Shown: piece by piece, positions 1-6,162 of the stretch
How positions within the stretch are numbered: position 1 is the first letter of the stretch
How the letters are laid out: every line of letters begins with the position of its first letter
NCBI GenBank assembly: GCA_902475475.1
Contig: CABRZY010000008.1
Span: 1 to 19,781 of the forward strand
DNA length: 19,781 nt
Origin: an uncultured Collinsella sp.
GTDB lineage: Bacteria > Actinomycetota > Coriobacteriia > Coriobacteriales > Coriobacteriaceae
Direction of reading: 5' to 3'
The notes under the pieces: model-generated
Databases searched by the model: none
Told to the model about the DNA's origin: nothing
What the model saw: only the letters and a program-made list of their open reading frames with translations
Position numbers and translations under genes: made by a program

Positions 1-11
1 TCTTCCGATCT
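1..11. other. Probable residual Illumina adapter at contig edge
   Basis: The first 11 bases, TCTTCCGATCT, are identical to the 3' end of the common Illumina adapter (…GCTCTTCCGATCT). They sit exactly at the edge of the window and inside a helix-turn-helix coding sequence whose reading becomes atypical there. A chance 11-base match at that exact position is very unlikely, so these bases are best treated as non-genomic. Confidence 0.8.
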
Positions 12-90
12 CAAGTTTCTTGGCGGCGAGCTGCTCCTGGGTAAGGTGATGGGCGCGACGAACGGCAATGAGCTTTTCTGCAAAGGCCAT
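1..90 (-). CDS. XRE-family (HTH_3) transcriptional regulator, N-terminal fragment
   Basis: Reading leftward from the ATG at 90-88, the frame gives MAFAEKLIAVRRAHHLTQEQ and then LAAKKL before the adapter-like bases begin. The pattern of a basic first helix followed by LTQEQLA is the classic start of an XRE/Cro-type helix-turn-helix, the DNA-binding domain of many small repressors. The start is supported by an AAAGGAG ribosome-binding site five bases upstream of the ATG. Only about 26 genuine residues remain; the last four (EIGR) are encoded by the presumed adapter and should not be trusted. The effector part of the protein, and therefore its ligand or partner, is outside the window. It is divergent from trmO, about 140 bases away. 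Confidence 0.75.
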   Translation of the reverse strand, partial: MAFAEKLIAVRRAHHLTQEQLAAKKLEIGR

Positions 91-218
91 AGCGGCTCCT
101 TTCTGCTGGTTGATGGCTTAAGCATACGCGGCGGCGGGCGCCCTTCCAAGCAACCGTTGGTTGCACGACAGGAGTCCACGGCGAAGAATTGCGCGCAACG
201 CCCCACGCCTCCATGCCG

Positions 219-224
219 TACAAT
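219..224 (+). promoter_or_regulatory. Candidate -10 box (TACAAT) for leaderless trmO
   Basis: TACAAT ends seven bases before the ATG at 232, so the expected transcription start falls on or next to the A of that ATG. No Shine-Dalgarno sequence precedes the ATG. No convincing -35 box is seen at the usual distance. Leaderless transcripts are common in actinobacteria. This is inference from spacing only. Confidence 0.45.
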
Positions 225-231
225 GACCGGC

Positions 232-969
232 ATGGAACCTATCGCACACATACATACCGACCTGCCGCAGAAGTTCGGCATTCCGCGCAACAGCTTTTTG
301 GCGCCTCATCTGCAGGGACGCATCGTCTTTGAGCCGGAATTTGCCTCCAACGCAGCGGTTGAGGGCCTGGACTCCTTCTCTCACCTATGGCTGCTGTGGC
401 GCTTCGAAAACGGAACGCCCGGCGGCACGGCTAAGGACATAGCCGCCGATGCCAAGTCGCAGGACAGGTCCGGTGCCAACGCAAAATGGTCGAAGACCGT
501 GCGTCCGCCGCGCCTGGGTGGAGCCGAGCGCGTGGGCGTGTTTGCCACGCGCAGTCCGTTTCGCCCTAATCCCATTGGGCTTACCTGCGTCAAGCTCGAT
601 CGCGTCGAGCTCACCGACAATGGTCCCATCATCCATGTGCTGGGGGCCGACCTGCGTGATGGCACGCCCATCTACGACATTAAGCCTTACATTCCGTTTG
701 CGGACTGTCACCCGGATGCGACCGGCGGCTGGATTGAGGATGCTCCGTGGCAAGAGCTCGATGTTGAGTTTCCGCAAGCTCTGCAGGATATGGTTCCGCC
801 CGCAAAGATTTCTGGCTTGGTCGAGGTCCTTCGCCAAGATCCACGCCGCGCAGGCAGCAAGCACGAGCCGAACCGCGTTTACCACTTGGCCTACGCCGGG
901 CTCGACATATCGTTTACGGTCGATGAAACCCAGCTAACCGTAGTTGCCGTCAATGACGCGCGAGACTAA
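232..969 (+). CDS. trmO: tRNA m6t6A37 methyltransferase TrmO (TsaA/YaeB family)
   Basis: TrmO N-methylates the t6A base at position 37 of threonine tRNAs using S-adenosylmethionine, fine-tuning codon reading in the cytoplasm. The 245-residue product is close to the E. coli length of 235. Visible family motifs are SFSHLWLLWRF near residue 50, VRPPRLGG from residue 90, GVFATRSPFRPNPIGL from residue 102 and DGTPIYDIKPYIPFAD from residue 143; a late QDPRRA matches the C-terminal QDPRP of E. coli TrmO. The frame is open back to 46, but the upstream part would overlap the divergent regulator's promoter and has no family similarity. The ATG at 232 is preferred: it gives the family's usual N-terminus and follows a TACAAT box at leaderless spacing. 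The ATG at 223 is a less likely alternative. Confidence 0.93.
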   Translation: MEPIAHIHTDLPQKFGIPRNSFLAPHLQGRIVFEPEFASNAAVEGLDSFSHLWLLWRFENGTPGGTAKDIAADAKSQDRSGANAKWSKTVRPPRLGGAERVGVFATRSPFRPNPIGLTCVKLDRVELTDNGPIIHVLGADLRDGTPIYDIKPYIPFADCHPDATGGWIEDAPWQELDVEFPQALQDMVPPAKISGLVEVLRQDPRRAGSKHEPNRVYHLAYAGLDISFTVDETQLTVVAVNDARD

Positions 970-1080
970 CCGGTCATTCGTCCGCACCCGTCAAATTAAG
1001 CGCCAAACCCCATGCCAAAACCGCCCACGCTGGTGGACAATAACGCCTACCAAAACAATCACTTTGCACGGGAGCTCAGC

Positions 1081-2295
1081 ATGAAATACGACTTTAGCTC
1101 GCTAATCGATCGCCACGGCATGGACTCCATCGCCGTTGACTCCTGGGGCGAGATCCCCGGTATGGCTCCGAACGCACCCGACGAGGGCTTCGACCGCATT
1201 CCCATGTGGGTGGCCGACATGAATTTTGCCACGGTGCCCACGGTCCAGGAGCACATCATTCAGCGCGCTCAGCATCCCATGTTTGGCTACTTTAACCCGC
1301 GCTCCGAGTATTTCGACCGCATCATCGAATGGCAGAGCCGCCGCAATGGCGTCGAGGGTCTGCGCCCTGAACATATCGGCTACGAAAACGGCGTGCTGGG
1401 CGGCGTCGTGTCGACGTTGCGCGCGTATGTCCAGCCGGGCGATGCGGTGCTGGTCCACAGCCCCACCTACATTGGCTTTACCAAGTCTATCGAAGCCGCG
1501 GGCTATCGCATTGTCCACAGCCCGCTTAAACTCGACGGCCAGGGCGTGTGGCGCATGGACTTTGAGGACATGGAGTGCAAACTCGCCCAAAACCACATCC
1601 ATGCCGCGGTGTTCTGCTCGCCGCACAATCCCTGCGGCCGCGTATGGGAGCGCGACGAAATCGAGCGCGCCATGGACATCTATCGCCAGCACGATTGCGT
1701 GGTGATTTCGGACGAGATTTGGTCCGATATCATCCTGCCGGGGCACAAGCACATCCCGACGCAGTCGGTGAGCGAGGATGCCCGCATGCGCACGGTTGCC
1801 CTCTATGCGCCGAGCAAGACGTTCAACCTGGCGGGTCTGGTCGGCAGCTACCACATTATCTACAACGAGACGCTGCGCGACCGCATGTGCACCGTGTCCA
1901 ACAAGACCCACTACAACGAAATGAATGTCCTCTCCATGCATGCGCTTATCGGTGCCTACCAGCCGCAGGGCTACGAGTGGGTGGACGAGCTCAACCAGGT
2001 GCTTGCCGGCAATATCGAGTACTTCTGCGATTACGTGGACGAGCATTTTGAGGGCGTGTCTTATTCGCGTCCGCAGGGCACGTACATGGTGTTTCTGGAC
2101 TGCACCGAGTGGTGCCGCGAGCATGGCCGCGATATTCAGTGGCTGCTCGACGAGGGGGCGCGCGTGGGCGTGGGGTATCAGGACGGCCGCCCGTTCCATG
2201 GACCCTGCCACATTCGTGTGAATCTGGCGCTGCCGCTTTCGCGCGTAAGGGAAGCCTGCGATCGCTTGGACCGCTACGTTTTTAATGCACGGTAG
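1081..2295 (+). CDS. PatB/MalY-family PLP-dependent cystathionine beta-lyase
   Basis: This is a fold-type I pyridoxal-phosphate enzyme of the MalY/PatB branch, cytoplasmic C-S lyases that cleave cystathionine or cysteine conjugates to a thiol, pyruvate and ammonia. The 404 residues match the family (about 390). The N-terminus KYDFSSLIDRHGMDSIAVDS with the later PMWVADMNF is characteristic of the branch. Cofactor residues visible are N183 in SPHNPCGR, D211 in VVISDEIW, and the Schiff-base lysine K246 in APSKTFNLAGL. The start at 1081 is chosen because GGGAG lies six bases upstream; the in-frame ATG at 1012 has no ribosome-binding site and adds residues without family similarity. It stands alone, closed by a strong hairpin. 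Whether the physiological substrate is cystathionine or another S-conjugate cannot be read from sequence. Confidence 0.9.
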   Translation: MKYDFSSLIDRHGMDSIAVDSWGEIPGMAPNAPDEGFDRIPMWVADMNFATVPTVQEHIIQRAQHPMFGYFNPRSEYFDRIIEWQSRRNGVEGLRPEHIGYENGVLGGVVSTLRAYVQPGDAVLVHSPTYIGFTKSIEAAGYRIVHSPLKLDGQGVWRMDFEDMECKLAQNHIHAAVFCSPHNPCGRVWERDEIERAMDIYRQHDCVVISDEIWSDIILPGHKHIPTQSVSEDARMRTVALYAPSKTFNLAGLVGSYHIIYNETLRDRMCTVSNKTHYNEMNVLSMHALIGAYQPQGYEWVDELNQVLAGNIEYFCDYVDEHFEGVSYSRPQGTYMVFLDCTEWCREHGRDIQWLLDEGARVGVGYQDGRPFHGPCHIRVNLALPLSRVREACDRLDRYVFNAR

Positions 2296-2306
2296 GCGTG
2301 TGCTGC

Positions 2307-2346
2307 ATGCGGGGCCTTCTGCCAAGCCGGCTGGAAGGCCCCGCAT
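2307..2346 (+). terminator. Strong hairpin after the C-S lyase gene
   Basis: A perfect 13-bp inverted repeat (ATGCGGGGCCTTC at 2307-2319 with its complement at 2334-2346) encloses a 14-base loop, starting 12 bases after the stop codon. No clear T-tract follows, so it may terminate poorly on its own or act mainly as a stabilising 3' hairpin. Confidence 0.65.
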
Positions 2347-2438
2347 GGTAAAACGTCTGTAACCATTGGACGCTCGAGTGGTTTCGTTTGCTATTCTTTT
2401 TACCATTTCAGTCTGTAAACAGGATCGTCTGGAGCTCG

Positions 2439-3308
2439 ATGAAAAGACCCCGTCGCTCGGTTGCCATATCGTTGTTTGTTGCGCTTGCGGTAGCGTGCGC
2501 CTTTGTCGTAGCGATAGCTGGCTGTTCTGGGTCGAATGGCAGAGCCTCGACGTCTGCATTAGAAGGCCTGGACGCCTCGCAGGTCAAAGACGACGACCTC
2601 AAGACGCTCAACGTCGGCAGCGACCTCTATCCACCGTTTGTGTATACCGACGAGTACGGCGATATCGTTGGCCTGGATGTTGAGATATTGACCGAGGCTT
2701 TGGCCCGCATTGGTTACAAACCAAAGTACCAGCTGATCGATTGGGAAAAGAAGAACGAGCTGCTGGCGAGCGGCGAACTCGATTGCGTCATGGGCAGCTT
2801 TAGCATGACGGGTCGCGAAAACGAGTATCGTTGGGCCGGCCCGTACCTTGCGAGCCGCCAGGTGGTCGCGGTCGATCCCCAGAGCGATATCTACACGCTT
2901 GCGGATCTTGAGGATAAGGTCGTGGCGGTCCAGTCCACCACCAAGCCCGAGGACATTTTGCTCAATCGTACAAATGAAAACGTTCCGCAGATCAAGGAAC
3001 TCTACAGCTTTTCGGACGGTTCATACCTGAACCCGGCGCTCGTCGAGGGCCTGGTCGACGCTATCGCCGCGCATGAGTCCTCGTTCCTCACCTACGAAAA
3101 AGACTATGGTGTGACGTATCGTATTCTGGATGAGCCACTGCTAGAGGTCGGTTTGGGCACCGCTTTCGATATCAACGATACGCGCGGCATCGACGTTAAG
3201 CTCACTCATGCCTACCAGGAAATGCTTGCCGATGGCACCATGGAACGTCTGGTGTCAAAGTACTTTGATGACCCTTCGCCATTTTTGAATATGGAGGGCC
3301 TGTCATGA
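2439..3308 (+). CDS. Lipoprotein solute-binding protein (SBP_bac_3), kinase-coupled
   Basis: A 289-residue extracytoplasmic ligand-binding protein of the amino-acid-binding type. The N-terminus is basic (MKRPRRS), then hydrophobic, then a lipobox IAGC with the lipid-anchored cysteine at residue 29. The binding domain starts near residue 55 (LNVGSDLYPPFVYTDEYGDI, then VGLDVEILTEALARIGY), with GELDCVMGSFSMTGREN further on, all standard for SBP_bac_3. The start at 2439 is favoured by GGAG four bases upstream and by the signal peptide it gives; the frame opens at 2388. No permease or ATPase genes are adjacent. Instead its stop overlaps the kinase start by four bases (ATGA at 3305-3308), so the two are probably translated together. 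I infer that it presents a bound ligand to that kinase rather than feeding a transporter. The ligand is unknown. Confidence 0.88.
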   Translation: MKRPRRSVAISLFVALAVACAFVVAIAGCSGSNGRASTSALEGLDASQVKDDDLKTLNVGSDLYPPFVYTDEYGDIVGLDVEILTEALARIGYKPKYQLIDWEKKNELLASGELDCVMGSFSMTGRENEYRWAGPYLASRQVVAVDPQSDIYTLADLEDKVVAVQSTTKPEDILLNRTNENVPQIKELYSFSDGSYLNPALVEGLVDAIAAHESSFLTYEKDYGVTYRILDEPLLEVGLGTAFDINDTRGIDVKLTHAYQEMLADGTMERLVSKYFDDPSPFLNMEGLS

Positions 3309-5570
3309 TCGATGCACCCGACCACGCCGCTCAGGAGCGGGGCAATCGTTCGGCAGGGGTATGGCTCCTTGTCGCTCTGCTGGGGATAGCGCTCTCGGTT
3401 GTTGCCGGCATGATGAGCTACGGTTACGCGACGGCCCAAGCCGAGCAGCGCTTTGCCGACGTTGTCGATTACGTGGCGACGCAGAGCCTTTCCTACGATG
3501 CATTCAATAGCGCCTATACGACCAAAAACCTGATTCGCGTTATGGAGATCGCAGGAGAGACGGCGCGCGATATGGAGCGCGACGGTTCGGTGGATAACGC
3601 CATGTTGGAGCAATATGCTGACCAGTTCAACGTGAGTGCACTGATCGTGACGGACGCATCGGGCAATTTGGTGTCTGAGTCCTCGACGGATGGCGTGGGC
3701 TACGAGTCGCTCGCTACATATCTCAAGGAAGCACCCGTGCTGGAGGTGGCAGCCCATCCGCTTAAGTCCTATACCGCCCGCATTACGCTTTCGGATGATT
3801 CGGTCGCAGACATTGGCTGCGTAACCCGGCAGGATGACGAGGGCATCGTTGTCGCAGTAAGGCATCAGAGCGCGAAGGCAGTTGCAAGCAATACGCTCAA
3901 ACTGCAGAGCTTGCTTGATGGCTATGAAACCATCGATAGCGGCAATATCGTGATCGAAAGCGACGGCAAGGTCGTTGCGACCAATGCCGTTGAACCCACC
4001 GTATTGGGCGTGTTCGATCTGCCTGCGACGGATGTCTTCATTGTCGACGGTATTAAGGATCGATGCCTGGCTGGTAAGGTCAGATTGGTTAATGCCGACG
4101 GCGAGTGGTATTTGGGCACATTTGGAAAAGCGCGCGGGTTCTACGTGTACACCTATGCCTCGGCGCGGCGCTACTTTGAGGTCGTCGCGGCTGTTGTTGC
4201 CGGCGTTCTGGTGCTCTACGGCGGTGTTGTAGCTGTTGTTGTGATGGTGCGTCGCCGCGCTGATCGTCGGCGTTTGACGGACTTGCTGCAGCAGGAGCGC
4301 GACTATGGCGACAAGCTGGCAAAGGCGGCGCGTGAGGCCTCGTCTGCCAACTCGGCAAAGACGGAGTTTCTACGTCGCATGAGCCACGATCTGCGCACGC
4401 CCATCAACGGCATTCGCGGCATGGTTGAGGTCGGCGATGCCAATGCGGGCGATCTGCAAAAGCAGACCGAGTGCCGCTCAAAGATCTGGACGGCATCGGG
4501 ACTGCTGCTCGACCTTGCCAACGAGGCCCTGGATATGAGTCGCCTGGAGAGCGGGCAGGTCGATCTGGAGCTTGTTCCCACAAACTTGGCGACCCTCAAC
4601 CACGAGGTGCGCGATATTCTTGAGCGCCAGGCCGAGGAGCGTCTGGTGACAATTATCTGCGACCAGCAGACGCTTGATCATCCCTATGCACGGGTGAGCG
4701 TGACGCACCTCAAGCGCTTGTTGCTCAATATTGCCGGCAATGCCGTCAAGTACAACCGCCAGGGCGGCTATGTTCGCCTGGTGTGCCGCGAGGTGGAGCC
4801 GGCGGATGGCGTCCCCGTCTATGAATACACGATCGCCGACAACGGTATTGGCATGAGCGAGGAGTTCCAACAGCACCTCTACGAGCCGTTTTGCCGCGAG
4901 GAGCAACAGGGTCGTACTCGTACGGTGCGCTCGCGGCAAACGCCTCACCCGTGCAGAGCCGTTTTGCCGCGAGGAGCAACAGGTGGAAGGCGCTTCATCG
5001 GGAACTGGCCTGGGCGCGCCTATCGCAAAACAGTTGGTCGAGCTTATGGGCGGAACCATGAGCTTTACGAGCGTCTTGGGGCAGGGGACGACGTTTACCA
5101 TCCGCCTGCCGTTCGAGAAATGCAAGCGCTCCGAGATTCCTCAGGCAGTGCGCGCGGATGCGGGAGACGGCGATGCGCTCCAGGGCTTGCGCGTTTTGCT
5201 CGTAGAGGATAACGATCTGAATGCCGAGATCGCGCAGTTTACGCTCAGCCGTGCCGGTGCCGTCGTGACGCATGCTAAGGATGGCGAGTCTGCCGTTGAG
5301 GCGTTTGCCGCGAGCGCACCGTACGAGTACGACGTGGTGTTGATGGACATCATGATGCCTGGCATCGATGGCCTTGAGGCCACGCGTCGGATTCGAGCAC
5401 TCGATCGCGAGGATGCCGCGACCACGCCGATTATCGCTGTGAGTGCCAACGCCTTTGCCGACGACCGCAGACTTTCGCGCGAGGCGGGCATGGACGCGCA
5501 CCTGAGTAAACCCGTGAGCTCGCAGGAGCTCGTTGAGGCGCTTGCGCACATAGCTGCCGACGCTTCATAA
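3305..5570 (+). pseudogene. Hybrid histidine kinase disrupted by 73-bp insertion
   Basis: Removing one 73-bp unit gives a 730-residue hybrid sensor kinase. It has a TM segment (about 18-40), an extracytoplasmic sensor region of roughly 250 residues, and a second TM (about 291-314). The HisKA H-box MSHDLRTPINGIRGM has phospho-acceptor H361. The ATPase domain shows N479 in GNAVKYN, D512 in ADNGIGM, then GTGLG, and the receiver domain has VLLVEDNDLNAEI, phospho-acceptor D657 in VLMDIMMPGIDG and LSKPV. As written, the frame is lost after EPFCREEQQ (about 4910), runs through unrelated residues and stops at 5212; the rest of the ATPase domain and the receiver continue in another frame to 5570 (first possible start GTG 4983). 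Without the insert, 12 residues separate EPF from GTGLG, exactly as in the second kinase here. As written, the product lacks a complete ATP-binding domain. It may be a real mutation or a sequence artefact. Translation starts inside the stop of the upstream lipoprotein gene. Confidence 0.85.
4883..4983 (+). repeat. 28-bp direct repeats flanking a 45-bp inverted-origin insert
   Basis: Positions 4883-4910 and 4956-4983 are identical over 28 bp, offset by 73. The intervening 45 bp (4911-4955) is not unique: 4911-4947 is the exact reverse complement of 5297-5333 (37 of 37), from the receiver-domain part of the same gene. Its final 12 bases, 4944-4955, are the exact reverse complement of 4687-4698. 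The direct repeat and the downstream donor share the 11-mer TTTGCCGCGAG (4890-4900 and 5304-5314), a plausible switching point. The net insertion of 73 bp shifts the frame by one. Confidence 0.92.
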
Positions 5571-5572
5571 GC

Positions 5573-5612
5573 ATATGGCCCGGTTCCAAGGTGGGTTGGA
5601 ACCGGGCCATAT
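5573..5612. terminator. Bidirectional terminator between convergent genes
   Basis: A perfect 17-bp inverted repeat (5573-5589 with 5596-5612) has a six-base loop. It sits three bases after the kinase stop and about 30 bases after the end of the convergent NimA-like gene. A T-rich stretch follows on the forward strand. Its position suits both transcripts. Confidence 0.85.
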
Positions 5613-5640
5613 TGCTATTTGTGAGTTTTGCTTTTGAGGC

Positions 5641-6120
5641 TTACTTTTCTTGAATCTGCTTGCCGCAAAGATGCTCAATCGTAATCTCGTAGAGCTGGAC
5701 GCCCTTAATGTCCTTGGCGATTTCCTCTTCGACTTCCTCGGCGGAAGGGTAGTACTTAAGGGCGAGCTGGCGGACTTTGTCTTCGATAAACGCGGGGGTG
5801 TCATTCGCCAGGCGACAGCGGCCAAAGACCACGGTACTCATAACGTAGGGAGCCCAGTCACCGTCCTGGTACCACTCGTTGCCGTAAACGGTAAAGCAGA
5901 CCTTGTCATCGCGCTTGAGTGCGTCGACCTTGTGGCCAGCTTTGGCGCCATGGAAATAAATCTTGTCGTGCTCGGTGTCAAAGAAGTAGTTGACGGGAAT
6001 GGCGTACGGGTAGCCGTCGTCGCCGTTGACGGCAAAGACGCCGCGCTTGCAGGTAGCGAGCAGTTCGCGCGCTTCCTCGTCGGTGATGGCGCGTTTCTTT
6101 CGACGTAAGGGCCTAAACAT
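5641..6120 (-). CDS. NimA-like/pyridoxamine-phosphate-oxidase-fold flavin protein
   Basis: A 159-residue cytoplasmic protein of the FMN-binding split-barrel superfamily, in the group usually annotated as pyridoxamine 5'-phosphate oxidase family or NimA-related (5-nitroimidazole reductase-like). Characteristic stretches are the N-terminal FRPLRRKKRAITDEEARELL, then GVFAVNGDDGYPYAIPVNYF, KIYFHGAKAGHKVDAL and KVCFTVYGNEW, typical of this group. The start at 6120 is set by AAAGGAAG just upstream; an in-frame ATG at 6159 would add 13 residues reaching back towards the kinase stop. It begins only 42 bases after the second hybrid kinase on the same strand and probably shares its transcript. The substrate is unknown, and nitroimidazole reduction should not be assumed. 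Confidence 0.85.
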   Translation of the reverse strand: MFRPLRRKKRAITDEEARELLATCKRGVFAVNGDDGYPYAIPVNYFFDTEHDKIYFHGAKAGHKVDALKRDDKVCFTVYGNEWYQDGDWAPYVMSTVVFGRCRLANDTPAFIEDKVRQLALKYYPSAEEVEEEIAKDIKGVQLYEITIEHLCGKQIQEK

Positions 6121-6162
6121 CGTTGGCTTCCTTTCTGGTCGTGCGTGGTGGTTGAGCACAAA

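Noticed and set aside
46..231. N-terminal extension of trmO to the first in-frame ATG
   Set aside because: It would overlap the divergent XRE gene and its ribosome-binding site and adds residues absent from the family.
2366..2394. Promoter for the lipoprotein/kinase pair (TTGGAC with a TGCTAT or TATTCT -10)
   Set aside because: The -35 is acceptable, but no -10 with good sequence and spacing fits, so it was not listed as a feature.
1102..2559. A 485-codon reverse-strand open frame opposite the C-S lyase
   Set aside because: It crosses a strong terminator and a second gene start, and no domain is recognisable.
4911..4955. Insertion sequence or integron cassette in the kinase
   Set aside because: The insert is fully explained by inverted copies of nearby sequence plus a duplicated 28-mer; there are no terminal repeats or recombinase sites of its own.
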